A DNA stretch of 64,000 bases from Heterotrichella gracilis (taxonomy: Eukaryota > Sar > Xanthophyceae > Tribonematales > Xanthonemataceae). The DNA is taken from NCBI GenBank assembly GCA_032358255.1, contig JAULBX010008218.1:53348-117347 (forward strand). Direction: 5' to 3'. Numbering within the stretch: the stretch's first letter is position 1; the number at the start of each line of letters is the position of its first letter. The notes under the pieces were generated by a model. It saw nothing but the letters and a program-made list of their open reading frames with translations, ran no database searches and was not told where the DNA came from. Below are positions 47,801-58,794 of this stretch, one piece after another. Made by a program: the position numbers and the translations under genes.

Positions 47801-50463
47801 CACCAGCATGAGCACATATGGGTCCACCCTGTCGGTGAGTGTGCTGGGCAGGCCCTGGCAGCGCAGGCTCCTGATGGTGAGCATGCCCTTGGGGGGCAGG
47901 GGAACTCCAAAGTTTGGCATGAGCGGGACCGACATGTAGTTGGGGTACACCATCATGGGGCCCAGCACCGCCTGCGGGGGTTAGAGTTTATAGCTTAGGG
48001 TTTTGGGTTCAGCGTTACAGATTTCAAAGTTGGGCACACTGTCATGGGGCTCAGCACAGCCTGCGGGGATTGGGGTTGATGGCTTAGGGTTTTGGGTTCA
48101 GCGTTGCAGATTTCAAATTTGGGCACACCGTCATGGGGCTCAGCACAGCCTGCGGGGATTGGGGTTGATGGCTTAGGGTTTTGGGTTCAGCGTTGCAGAT
48201 TTCAAATTTGGGCACACCGTCATGGGGCTCAGCACAGCCCGCCGGCCTGCAGGGTAATGGGGGGTGGGGGTTGTGGCAAGTGCATGGGGCAAGTGTGGTT
48301 GGTACAGCAGGCGGGGAAGTGAAAACTGTTGCATGTGCTGATCCAAGTATGACGACCCTCTGCAACCCAAGAGCAACCTGCATGAAGCGGCTTTGAAGGA
48401 TCGCAAGCTAGTGTCTCCCACATGCAGATGCGTTTTGCTTGGCTGCTCAACCTCCCCCCCTCCCCACCCACCCCCCACCCACCTTGATCACCGCGTCCAC
48501 CACCTCCGGCACCCCCGGCAGGGCCATGAGGTCCAGGCCACTGTACAGCGCCAGGTGCAGGTCAACCACTGGGAAGTTGAGCAGCTGCACGGTGAGGCCG
48601 CCAATGCAGGGGATGTTCTCTGTGAGGGGCTTGAGGGTGATGCGCACGCGCGCCTCCATCTGGGTGCGGGGTGGGGGGTGGGTGAGGGGATGGGTGGGGG
48701 GTTGGCTGGGGTGGCGCAAGGTTGTGTGTTACTAGGAGATTCAACAATGCCAATAATTAATCAGGCAACAAGCCTTGCAAACCGCTTAACCGATCATCCA
48801 GGTAATCGCGCAGCCCCGCACCCTAACCCTCAATCAGGCAACCAATTTACCATCCAATCATCGACCCACCCAATGCAGGTGTGCACCCAATCCACCACCC
48901 ACCCAATGTTGTTCAGCACTCCCCCCCACCCCTGCACCCCTTCCCCTCCCCTCCCCCCCTTACCGCGATGTTCTTGACCTCCACCGGCACCCTCAGACCA
49001 CAGGAGGGCACCCCCACTTGGGGCGCCACTCGCACCGAGATGTCGCTGCCCCACTTGACCTGCGTCTCCAGAATGACCTCATCCTCGGCGGTGTTGTACA
49101 CCTTGAACCCGCCCATGAGGGGGGCGCGGGAGCCCAGGTCCAGGTCGATGTCCACCCCTTGGAGGAACTTGAGCATCTTTTCGAGCTTGGGTTGCTGCAG
49201 GCAGGAAAGGGTGCGGTGAGAAATACCCTTAAGGGTATTACACATCGGTACAGGGGTAGTGTAAGTCCAGGTCTATGTCCACCCCCCGGAGAAACTTGAG
49301 CATCTTCTCGAGCTTGGATTGCTGCAGGCAGCAAGGGTCCGGCGCAGGCTTTGGCTGCCCTGCCCGGCGCAGGTTCACACCCAGGGGAAATTAGATAGCT
49401 AGTCCTATGCGTTCCAACACTGCACCCAGGTTCGTCAGTCACCCTTGCCCAGCTTTAGGGTTTAGAGTTTTAGGGTTTTGACACCCAGATGTTTTAGCCA
49501 GTGGATGTGAAGCAGTGCTATTTGCTGCTGCTGATGATTTCCAGTACAGCCAGATTGGTGGCGCCACCCAGCCCTGCATTGTCAATTCTGAGGTGGTGAT
49601 AGTGCACGGTACTGTGGACGACACGTGCCCTGGCAGGCGACTTGCATTGACAAGACACTGCGTTGGTGACAGCACGTGCCCATGCCTATCCCCCTCAATT
49701 GCTAGTGGGTGCTGCCGGTGAAAATTATACCCACTAGCAGGGCGGTGCTGGCAATTTTGATAGAGTCAGGCACAAGCCAAGCAGTGTGCAGCCACAAACG
49801 GGTAACGTACTTGGTTCGGGAGGTCGTTGATGATCTTGGGGAGCATGACGTCGATCTGAGAGTTGACTATGGTGTTGATATGGGGCCACAGCACGTCCAT
49901 CAGGTTCTGAATCCATTGCACCTGGGGGAGGAGAACCATGTGTGGGGCAGTGCCTTGCTGGTCCGCCAGCAATGATTAGACAAGGTAATAACGTGTGGCA
50001 GCTTTGAATTAACAGTGTGGGTGGTGTTTGGTATGGTAGTTACCGGCTCGTAGTCAGGCCACACTGCCCAGGGGGGCATGTCATTCAGGATCTTCCTGTC
50101 GCTGTTACACAGGGGCTTGCCAGCGGCCATGTCTGACAGTATCTCGTCCACCTTGTCCTGGCTGAAGTTCAGTTTGGCGTACTCCTCTACTGCCGCTGTT
50201 GGCAACCTGTTGAACACCAGGGCTCCCAGCTACAAGGGGAGCAGTGTGGGGGAGCAGTGTGGGGGTCAGTGTGCCATGTGGAGTGGGTTGGTGGTGGAAT
50301 GCACCAAGGCTGGGCCTTCTAGTACTACCGTAGCTGGTCTAATACCAAAGACAAGGCGAAGAATGGCACAAAAGAAGCTCCAAGCAAGGTGAAAGGCAGC
50401 AGCACTTACCGAGATGCCCCCCACCAGGCCAACCCCATACCCTAAAATGGCACCGACAACCAT
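44822..50463 (-). CDS. SMP-domain/C2 protein (plant-type synaptotagmin, E-Syt-like tether)
   Basis: Twelve exons from the start: 50463-50410, 50229-50044, 49921-49811, 49194-48964, 48659-48483, 47971-47804, 47330-47214, 46980-46822, 46440-46201, 46002-45844, 45433-45203, 44968-44822 (TGA). Total 659 aa. Every exon is a multiple of three, so all 11 introns are phase 0. Order: N-terminal membrane hairpin (VVGAILGYGVGLVGGISLGA); SMP lipid-transfer domain (PPWAVWPDYEPVQWIQNLMD ... ITLKPLTENIPCIGGLTVQL ... DLMALPGVPEVVDAVIK); C2A (KGMLTIRSLRCQGLP, DRVDPYV, VFDSD); a basic/acidic linker; C2B (GLLTVKLYGCKNLL, VATVYDKRG). This matches plant SYT/E-Syt tethers at ER-plasma-membrane contacts. C2A keeps Asp in both calcium loops; C2B keeps fewer. 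Introns carry many exon-edge copies (listed separately). Confidence 0.92.
46049..46076 (-). repeat. Intronic copy of the start of synaptotagmin exon 10
   Basis: On the minus strand: CCCAG acceptor then VEYIPFTQRP, against VEFIPFAQPP in the real exon 10. It lies between exons 9 and 10. Confidence 0.75.
47022..47100. repeat. Foldback element in a synaptotagmin intron
   Basis: The arms (about 47022-47058 and 47060-47100) pair through TGGTATGGCCGCTGC / GCAGCGGCCATACCA, with a CCAATTGGATTGGCAATTA centre. The centre resembles that of the 29092-29218 hairpin. It lies in the intron between exons 7 and 8. Confidence 0.75.
47115..47170 (-). repeat. Intronic copy of the end of synaptotagmin exon 7
   Basis: Matches about 50 nt of the exon end (the NLLFQ codons and upstream DDTSKG), with several mismatches. 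The donor position reads GTGGGG on the minus strand. It sits beside the foldback element and about 100 bases from the real exon edge. Confidence 0.7.
47397..47446 (-). repeat. Intronic copy of the start of synaptotagmin exon 7
   Basis: Minus-strand sequence related to the acceptor and the AGERKAETDPINNN codons of exon 7 (47330), separated from it by GTAGGGTTTAGGGC. The same exon is therefore echoed on both sides. Confidence 0.65.
47627..47735 (-). repeat. Two intronic copies of the end of synaptotagmin exon 6
   Basis: 47627-47680 repeats the last coding bases of exon 6 and its donor (ACCAGCAC..., GGGTCCACCCTGTTCG, GGGCAGGCCC). 47706-47735 repeats a shorter part (CAGCACATACGGATCCACTT). The spacer to the real exon edge is a run of AACCCTAAAT/CCCTAAACCCC motifs (47755-47800). 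Confidence 0.7.
47912..48245 (-). repeat. 89-bp tandem array derived from the start of synaptotagmin exon 6
   Basis: Four units at an exact 89-base spacing (CAGATTTC at 48018, 48107 and 48196; GCTTAGGG at 47993, 48082 and 48171). The leftmost unit contains the real acceptor and start of exon 6 (AVLGPMMVYPNYMS). The other three read AVLSPMTVCPNLKS and each keeps the CCCGCAG-type acceptor. Each unit contains GCTTAGGGTTTTGGGTT. Confidence 0.9.
49264..49335 (-). repeat. Intronic copy of the start of synaptotagmin exon 4
   Basis: About 70 bases matching the first codons of exon 4 (QPKLEKMLKFLQGVDIDLDL) with roughly eight differences, including its own CTGCAG acceptor. It lies about 120 bases upstream of the real exon start at 49194. 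Confidence 0.85.
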
Positions 50464-51110
50464 TTGAGCCCGGGATCTAGCCTCGCTGCTGCAGTATAGC
50501 AAGCCACTGCTAGTAATATGCCAAGACACTGGCTGCCAGCGGGTCAGTTAGCTGGCCTACATAGGCATCGTGTGGTACCCTGCTGCAGCAAACCACGATG
50601 CATGCCCTCGACACACCGATCGCGATTGCCTAGCTGCAGCAACACAATTGTTCCCATCAACCTTATCACCAGTTGTCTTTGTCGTACTGGGTGTGCGGAA
50701 CGCGCATCTGCACGCAATGGGTCTTTGCTCCGGGCTTTGTGCATGGGCGTGTTTCGACTTCGAAGGCGAGGGCACTCGAAGCAGGGGATGCTTTTATGTC
50801 AGCAAAAAACAACGAGGAATGTAATGATACGCCTTCAAATTGCAGAAGTTTGGCAATGATGCAGGCTCATACCCACGAGGCATAGTCAATAGAGGTCAGG
50901 AGAAATCTGGTCAAAGAAAGAAGCCAACCAAACACTGTCCGGGTACCATGTAATCTGCATCTGACATGCCGCAGACTCCCATACTTACGAAACAGCAGAA
51001 TACGCCCAAAGCTCGTGCACGTTTTCACACAACTTTGTAGTCGCGCCTGTTACAAATCTTTGGCCTGGTGACAACCGAAACAGCCGAAACTTCGGTGCCA
51101 AGACGCAAAC
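50464..51110. promoter_or_regulatory. Divergent promoter region, synaptotagmin (-) and the 570-residue gene (+)
   Basis: 647 bases between two divergent ATG codons with no intervening exon. Both genes presumably share this interval for their 5' UTRs and promoters. I see no firm TATA box. Confidence 0.45.
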
Positions 51111-53838
51111 ATGGCCACTGACGGTTTCACCACCGGCTTCTTTAAACGCAGGGAACTCCCCTCGCTGCCCAGGACTCTCTACCCAAGACGAGAAAAGTAT
51201 TTCAGTCAAGGTATGTGTCCATTGCTGGTGGTGTCATGAACTATGGCATTGGTTTGAAATATATGCATGCGTTTCGAGTGTGCCACCCCCCGGGGACCCC
51301 CTACCTATTTTCAAGTGAGTTCTGTCAGTGGTGGCAAGGACGAGCAGTTCTTGCCAGGTACATATATTAAGTGCATACTAAAGGTAGCGTTTCTTGCACA
51401 GCAGAGGATGGCAGCAGTGTATCAGTCGTCTGCACCGAGACTGCATACGACAGCACCAGGCCACCACAGCAGCTGGACCCTGTGGAGGTTAGCAGGCCTT
51501 GCACGTCCAGCCCACTTTGCCTGGACATCCAAGTAACGAGCCAAAGCTTCCAAAATCCACAAGTCTTGACCGAGGAGCAGGTGGAAAGGGCCCTGCAGGA
51601 CAGCGGCATCTGGTGCAACACCAGCAGGCAACTGCCCACTGTTTCCAGTCCATCTCGAGCTTACGCTCAAGAGCCTGCCTGCAGCAGCTGTCAAGAGGAG
51701 GTTGATTTCATGTCGCCAACTGCCACTCAGACAATGGGTTTTGAACCAAACGATCTGGAGCCGCGCATGACCCCACAGCTGGCACCACAGCAGCTACAGC
51801 CTAGTGGCGTCACTCACAGTGCAGAGGCAGATGACACGCCACGTGCGTTGCCAAGCTTTTTGAGGCAAGCCCAACCCAGCAGCTGGGACCAGCAGCAACC
51901 AGTCGCATCCCCAACCTGTCCCCACCACCACCATACAGCTTGCAGCACAGCTGCGTCGCTTCGGTCCTCACCATCACATCACAGGGCCGGTTCACTGCAG
52001 CAGCCAGTGTGTAAAGGGGGTGCAAGCCCTCCTTGTCCTCAGCAACACATGCTTGTGTGTGTCCACAACACCGCGCGTGGTGCACCAGCCTGCAAAGCTG
52101 TGCCACACGCCATAGCACAACAGCAGGGGTGCGCAACTGGGCAGGCAGCGCCACCTGCGCCTCAGCCAACCAATGCAGCCGCACTCCTCACGCACCCCCA
52201 GAGAGCTTTGCACCATCCACGCATAACCAGCCATGCATTGCCAAGGCACTATGAGGCGCCATGCCCAGCAGAGGATGCGCGCTGCACCACACCCGCAGTC
52301 CCGCAGCAAACCCCACCAGGGTACGCCATCACGCAGCAGTTCCATCAGCCCCACAGCCCACAGCGCAACAGCCCCTTCCCTGCATGCCACCTCTCCCCAC
52401 GTGCCCCTGCGCAACCAGCGCAAGGGAGCGCTGGCAGCACCACCACACGCAGCACCACTGGGAACCAGCCACAGCAACGGCCGCACACCCACCCCTCACC
52501 CCAAAGCGCGTGCACCTCCCAACACACTGCAGCAGTCCCCGCGTCCTCACCCAGGGCCCAACCGGTGCCCCATACCACAGGCAAGGGTGCCGGGGTTCAC
52601 ACGCCACATGCGGCGCCTGCTGCTTTTATAGAGCCCAACCTTGACAGTGTGCGGCGCATCTCCCAGCGAATCCGGGACCTCAAGGCCGCCCAACCGGAGC
52701 TGGACCATGCGAGCATCGCGGGGCAGGCGCGCAGGCAGGCCGCGGCTGCCACCACCAACATCCCCTTCCACCACAAGCTGTACTCGGATCTGCCCAAGGT
52801 GGACGACGTGCCTGAGCCCAAGGGACCCCGCAGGTGCGCTTCATGCTTTGTCAGGGCTGGTGCGCAACCCAATGTGGTGTGCTGAAGGGGAGCTGCGTGG
52901 GGGCAGCGGGTATACCCTAAACTTAAACCCTAAACCTGGTTAAAGGTTCGTACAACGTTGCAACGCATGCTATTGCTGGACACCTGGCACAGCGTGTGCT
53001 GCACAAAAGCGGTGCCAATGTGCGGTGCTGCGCAACTGGCACAGGCACTGCGCCAACTTCTGGCCACCACCAACTCCTAGGGGCGTGCTGCGTTTCATGG
53101 CATGTGTGCCAATTGCGAGTGTGCACTCTGTAAAGAAAGACATGGTGCAAGCCAGCTGACCCCATATTTTTAAAAACCGCTGTGTTGTCTGTGCAGGTGT
53201 GTGTCCAAGCAGCTGCATCCAAGCTGGGTGGCCTCCAGGCAGGCGAAACCTTCTGTACATGACCTGTGGGACCCAAGGGAGCGCACCGTCAAGGTGGGGC
53301 AGGGCAGGCCAGTGCCTGCAAACAGACCAGAGTGTCCCATAGCCGAGCGGTGTCCCTCTGCACTGTGCTGCTATGTGCATTTTGTAGGCTGTCAGCATGG
53401 GTTGGGACGAAGTCTCAACTTTTGCCCAGCAGAAGCGTGGTGTGAATGCATTGGCCAGCAAGGAGGCCAAGTTGGCCCATGACCATCTGCTGCTGCCGCA
53501 CACGCTGCTCTGACTGCACAGACAGCATGGGTTGGCATGTGTTCTCAGCTTTGGCCAAGTAAAAGCATGGCTCTGCAGGCACTGTGCTTTTGTCACACCC
53601 CCGTTGCAACGTACAGCAAACCCCCTTTGCAACGTACTGCAAAGACAAGTGCGTGCAAGTATCTGCACCATAGGCTGCATCATGTCAGCCCATGATGCCT
53701 CAACTTTGCTGCCGTTTCCCAAAGGCTGCCTGAACCCCTCGTTGTGACGTCCAGGTCCTGTCCACCAACCGGTTCCCCCACCACGTTTCAATCTCCAGCG
53801 CTGACGTCTCAGAGGCGGCCATACGCTATATGATGTAA
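51111..53838 (+). CDS. Unidentified 570-residue protein with Pro/Gln/His-rich middle and conserved-looking tail
   Basis: Exons 51111-51210, 51402-52833, 53197-53293 and 53755-53838 (TAA) agree in phase. The product starts MATDGFTTGFFKRRELPSLP. Residues about 60-415 are low complexity: Pro, Gln, His, Ser, Ala and paired Cys such as CSSCQEE, probably disordered. The tail from about residue 420 is charged and ordered-looking (SVRRISQRIRDLKAAQPELD, FHHKLYSDLPKVDDVPEPKG, KQLHPSWVASRQAK, VHDLWDPRERTVK, FPHHVSISSADVSEAAIRYM). I do not recognise a family. There is no signal peptide or membrane helix. The tail motifs are the part most likely to find homologues. Exon 2 (1432 nt) is by far the longest exon of the window. 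Confidence 0.8.
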
Positions 53839-54131
53839 TGGGTGGCAAGTGCTGGTAGCCCTTGTCACCAGCTGTGGGCCAGGTGAAGTGCAGCAGGCCT
53901 TAGAGAAGCGTGCAGTGGACACTGGTTGATGCACCATGTTAGGCCTTGAGAAGCATGAAATGGACACTGGTTGGAACGCGGAAGGCTACACGGTGTCTCA
54001 GTCGCAGCAGGGATATTGGGTTGTCAACTGCGCATAAATTGTGGGAACGGGGGGTTGTGCCTCAACCTGGGTAGCTGCGAATAGCCCAGGGCACTGGGAG
54101 AGTCTGTGCACACAGTTTGCTTAGACCATTC

Positions 54132-54625
54132 ATGTGGACTAAGGCGCCAGCAGCAATGGCTGCAATATTTGCTGCGATTTCTGTCCTGTTTGTATGCCGT
54201 CTCAAGGCCTGTTCACAGTTGCACTGAGTAGACTGACTTGCGTTTGAAAGTGAACCTGTATCCACGTTTTTCAGTGTGGCCGTATCATCTCGCCTTCAAC
54301 TTTTTCCGGCACCATCCAGAGTGGAAAGCTTTGCTACTTTTTGTAACAACCTTTAATGCCACTGCTTCTTTCAAGGGCTTTGCTGGCCATGGAGTGTTGT
54401 GTTCCTGATGGGTGGGATTCTGACTGTGGTGTCAAGTCAGGTAGCCTTTTTGGCATCCCAACTCGACAGACTCAGTGTCACAAAAGTAAGTGTAAGAATC
54501 AATCTTTACAGCGCTGCAAGTACAACAAGAATGTGTGTGGTGTGTGTGTTCTTCTCATGTTTCCAATATCTAGACTACAAAGCAAAACCCTCGAGTATGA
54601 ACCCCCCTCCATAGCTCAAAAAACA
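54132..54625 (+). CDS. Possible small membrane-protein gene, structure unresolved
   Basis: Three fragments look coding but do not join cleanly. 54132-54191 reads MWTKAPAAMAAIFAAISVLF. 54275-54375 follows TTTTTCAG and reads VWPYHLAFNFFRHHPEWKAL. About 54380-54485 reads PWSVVFLMGGILTVVSSQVA up to a GTAAGT. Two hydrophobic helices of a short protein are plausible, but the phases conflict. I cannot assign a family. Confidence 0.25.
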
Positions 54626-54700
54626 ACTGAGTGGCAACCCGGAATGGGGGAGCCAGCTTCAGGCAACAGCACAGTTAGTGCGACTGCATAGTTAAGCAAT

Positions 54701-56224
54701 CTATGGGGTGAACTTGGTGGCAGCGGCGAAGCCGTTGCTGACGAAGGGGTCGGCCAAGTGGTCGTTGAGGTTCTCCAGGGGGCCCTTGCCGGTGACAATG
54801 GCCTGGACGAAGAAGCCGAACATGGAGAACATGGCGAGGCGCCCGTTCTTGATCTCCTTCACCTTGAGCTCGGAGAAGGTGTCGGGGTCGTCAGCCAAGC
54901 CCAGGGGGTCGAAGGGGCCGCCGGGGTACAGGTTGTCCAGACCGGGCAGGAACTCGGCACCGCCTGCGCGGAAGGCCTCGGCCTGTCCCATCAGGATGAC
55001 CTGCAAAGAGTACGGAATGTCAGCTGGGTGCTTGCTTTTGGGTTAGAGAGTGACTTGTATAAGCACACATACCTACAGCACCACTCGGGAAACAACACAG
55101 CAGTGCAATAACTGTCGACAATGAAAACAGGTGCGCCAAGTAGAGGGCATACCTGGATGGCGACGGTGGCCACGATGGACTGGGCGTGCACCAGGGAGGA
55201 GTTGCCGAGGTAGTCCAGACCGCCGTCGGCGAAGATCTGGGCGCCGGCCTTGAACCAGACGGCCTCACCGAACTCCACACCGTTGCTGGCCAGCAGCTCG
55301 GGGGTGATGCACCCCAGAGCGCCGAGCATGGCCCAGCGAGCGTGGATCACCTCGATCTCGCGGTACTTGGCGAAGGTCTCGGGGTCTGCGGACAGACCGG
55401 CGGTATCCCAGCCATAGTCTGCAAGGGAACAAAAAGGTGGTAAGAACAAAGCGGCATCGAAGCTTCAGAGATATTCCCATCACAAGTCGATATTTCACCC
55501 ATGCACACCACCCTCCCTGTGTGCACTCGGCCCAAACGCCACCTACCATACGAGGCACTGGCAACGTACACACAGTTTGTAAACCTTGGAGCTAAACCGG
55601 AGTGGCCCAAAGGGACGCCACACAATAATGGCACGTTATCAACAGGATAAGGGTACAGGTTTGCGCACGTACCACCGGGGTACTCTCCGTTGAGGTAGGA
55701 GGGGGTCACACCCTCGGAGAAGGGGCCGAGGAACTTGGCGCGGTCTGGGCCGTAGAACTCGATTGCGGCGCGGGTCACCTGCTTGTTGCCCTGCACGCGA
55801 CAAGCCAGCGCTGTTAGTGCAACGGTACACATGCGAGGGGGTAGTCATGGTGGTGCCAGGCACGAGGTGCGAACAGGAAGGGGCAGACGCGAGGGTCACT
55901 TGAGAATGTCAGTACAAACGAGACGGTACTCAAGCTAGATATTACACTGGGTACGTGTTGTCACGTCATGGGTGGAGCTGCAAGGTGTTTGATGGCACAA
56001 CCCAGCCCAAGCGTGATGCACCAACTGACAGGCCACCCCGATGCCGCAAACGCAGTGCAGGTGCAGCAGACAGTGGTTCAAGACACAAACGACCCCTGGC
56101 AAGCAGCATCGGTGACGAAGTTGCTGCTTTCCGCTTCGTGCGAAACACCCATGCTTCTTACCTTGCCGGCAACGGAGACGGTGCTCTTCAGGCTGGTGCC
56201 CAGGAAGGCCTTGGTGGCAGCCAT
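54701..56224 (-). CDS. LHCBM: Major light-harvesting chlorophyll a/b protein of photosystem II (LHCBM)
   Basis: Four exons from the start: 56224-56162, 55790-55673, 55418-55153, 55000-54701 (TAG). Phases agree; 248 aa, standard for LHCII. A short Ser/Thr/Ala-rich plastid transit peptide ([20 protein letters not shown]) precedes the mature start. [20 protein letters not shown] corresponds to the trimerisation motif region. Helix 1 has the chlorophyll-binding [14 protein letters not shown], helix 2 lies around [20 protein letters not shown], and helix 3 has [20 protein letters not shown]. The C-terminus is ATKFTP. The protein binds chlorophylls and xanthophylls in thylakoids and feeds photosystem II. 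Exon sequence is strongly GC-biased at third positions, as expected for very high expression. No exon-edge copies or telomere-like motifs occur in its introns, in contrast to most neighbours. Confidence 0.97.
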
Positions 56225-57164
56225 GGTGAATAGCTGACAGAGGAGGCGGTGGCAGCGACAGGGAGAAGAGCAGCAACGTTTCCTTTGGGTGCAAGGTGGC
56301 GAGGAAGTGGGCGCTGCTTGCTTATGTATCTGCGCAAACACCCGTTTGCCCCACTGCTCCCTGCAGGCACGCTCGATTTTGCTGCACGTCCATTGGGCCA
56401 GCCCAGATCAGCTGCAGGGGCGGGGCCGGAGGGGGCGCGCCACGTAAGCGCAGCGAATTTTACACGATTGCGCTAGGATCGTGGCTGGCCGCCAGCTGGC
56501 ATCGCTGGATCCTGTTCGCCACGTCAGCAATAAACTTGGGAACCCTAAACCCTAGTGCGACCCTGGTAGGGTTTGGAATGGAATGCATGCATGCATGCCC
56601 TGCTTTGTTGCAGGGCTGCGGCATACGCCATACCAGGTGAGACGAGGTACGGTGGTTTGAACTTAACCAGTGATGCTCCTTATGAGCCGCTCTAGGTGGT
56701 CACTGGTGTGGTTGTGGTGCTGCCCCCGAGGGGGAACCATGCGAACTCATATGCATGCATTCCAAAAGCGTTACGGATGGACTGGGTATTAAGGCAAGCA
56801 GTGCTGATTCAGGTGGATAGTACTTGCAACGTTATGTTATGCGTGAAGGAACCCATTGGAAAGCACCCAAGTCATTGAGGAACACAGGTTGTATGATAGC
56901 TTTCCAAGGCATCGCACGCTACACCTTACCCCACCTGCAATGGTCGAGTTATGAAATACCCACAGCCAACAAAAGGTATGGATAGCACATGCACTACTGT
57001 AGCAACCCAAGCGTCTTTGCATGGGCTATGCAGCATCACGAGGCTACTACCCTATGTGTGTCTGGGAGAGTAGCGTTGCGTGGTGCATGCGTAATGAAAA
57101 GGGTATGACCACTAGTAGTGGCCAGTGATGGTGTCCAGAGGTCCCACGGGCCCTACAAAAATTG

Positions 57165-57232
57165 CCACATAGCCATCGCCGTGTATGCATGGCGATGCCT
57201 TGGAAAGCTATGCACTGGCGATGGCTATGTAG
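57165..57232. repeat. Imperfect foldback element
   Basis: CACATAGCCATCGCC at 57166-57180 is inverted as GGCGATGGCTATGTAG at about 57218-57233, with an inner TATGCA/TGCA pairing and a loop of about 20 bases. It is a shorter version of the hairpins at 29.1 and 47.0 kb but differs in sequence. Confidence 0.6.
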
Positions 57233-57979
57233 CAGGCGGCGGCTATGGCTATGGCGCCATGGTGATTGGCTTGCGGATCAATTTTTATGATTTGCATACA
57301 TAACAGTATCAGGGCAAAAATGAGGTTGGTGTGTGGGTAACGGGTGCCAGGTTTACGGTTTACGGTACCGGGTTTGGGGTTTGCCGCGTGGACTTCTGCC
57401 TCTTCTGGGCGCTGGAGCTGCGACTAGGTGCCAGAAACGTAGCAGAGCTACATGAGGATGTAATTACCGGGTCGATAACAGCTTCCAGGGTTTAGGGTTT
57501 AGCATTGGCCCCGCACAGGGCCTGGTGAGAGTTTGCCACGCAAACTGCACGCACCTTGCTGGCCGCACGGTGCTAGGCGCATGGTGCGCTGCAGGTAGCC
57601 ACATAAGCGCACTCCATATGTAGCTGGCCATAGTGCATATAACAGTGTTCTAGTGTGTGAGACTTATTTTGTCTTTTATTTAATTGCGGACTTTGCGCCC
57701 CCTTGTGTGTGCCCTTCAAAATCACACATGGCAAATAACAGGGACGTTGGCGGCTTCAGGGGTATACAAAAAATACTAACAGCTAGTCTAGTTAGTTTTA
57801 CCCCTGGCGGCTTATAATGTCTTGCTGTAAATTGTAATCTGTTGCTAGCCATGTGGCGCAGCGTAGCTAGGCACGTGGCACGCTGTTCCTAATCACATGG
57901 TACACTGTTGCCGGCTGTTGCTGCACAGGCCGCGTTCTTCGTTGTTGGACACCTGGTGCGCTGTAGATAGGCATGGATG

Positions 57980-58170
57980 TTACCGTAGCAGCACCGACAG
58001 CCCAGCAGCAATGTTACCCAGCAGCACCGACACCCTAATAGCAAACAGTACCCTAGCAGCAATGTTACCCTAGCATCAACGTTACCCTAGCAGCAATGTT
58101 ACCTTAGCAGCAGCAACACCCTAGCAGCATCGTTACCACAGCAGCAAATGTCACCCTCGCAGCCACGACA
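57980..58170. repeat. Degenerate minisatellite, about 18-bp unit
   Basis: About ten imperfect copies of GTTACCCTAGCAGCAAT and variants (CACCCTAGCAGCATC, CGACACCCTAATAGCAA). The unit contains the ACCCTA core of the telomere-like motif. Confidence 0.8.
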
Positions 58171-58794
58171 CCGGTGGGCAGGTTATTTACAAGGGGCAAT
58201 CTTGGCATGGCTCAGACCGTGCATGTGCCATTAATCAATTGCAACGGGTCGCCGTGCACTCAATTGGCCCAAGGTGCATGATATGCAGCCAATTATGTAT
58301 ACTGCCGGGTTGTCAGTGCAGTAGCATTATATGCAGCAATTACCCCTACATTATTGTTGCTGTGAAGGTGCACATTCACGCGTGGCCGTGGCATTTTTGA
58401 GCAGCCACATGTGTCGCAAACAGGGTTGAAATCAGTGCCAATTGGCTGCGGGCAACTTGCAGATGCTACTCCATTGATTAATATGTACACGGACATTGCG
58501 TGATAGGGTTTACCCTAAGCCCTAAAACCTGCGCCCCTTTGGGAAACAGCTGTTGGGGTGCGGGGTATAAATCACATAAGCGGCCACCCACCCACCCACC
58601 CAGCACCAGCCAGCGCGGCTACACAGAACACCACTACTCCCTCCCGTACCACCCACCCTGGTGCCACCCACAACACCACCCACCATATCCTTGCAACTTT
58701 CACCCACACCAGACCTTGCCCCAGCCACCCCACCCCTTATCCCCACCCCATCCTCACCGATACCCACACCCCACACCCCACACCCCACACCCAG

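Larger units (their letters stand above)
56225..58498. other. Gene-poor DNA upstream of LHCBM
   Basis: The first few hundred bases should hold the LHCBM 5' UTR and promoter; on the minus strand ATACATAAGC at about 56318-56328, roughly 100 bases before the ATG, is a weak TATA-box candidate. The rest has no credible exon. It contains a foldback (57165-57232), a minisatellite (57980-58170) and scattered GGGTTTAGGGTTT motifs (57488-57500). Confidence 0.45.

Noticed and set aside
48018-48240. Regular 89-bp repeats as a CRISPR array
   Set aside because: The repeats have no unique spacers, each contains exon sequence, and the host is a eukaryote.
51810-52607. Antisense open frames of 90-166 codons
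   Set aside because: They mirror the GC-rich exon 2 of the plus-strand gene and have no splice sites or motifs of their own.
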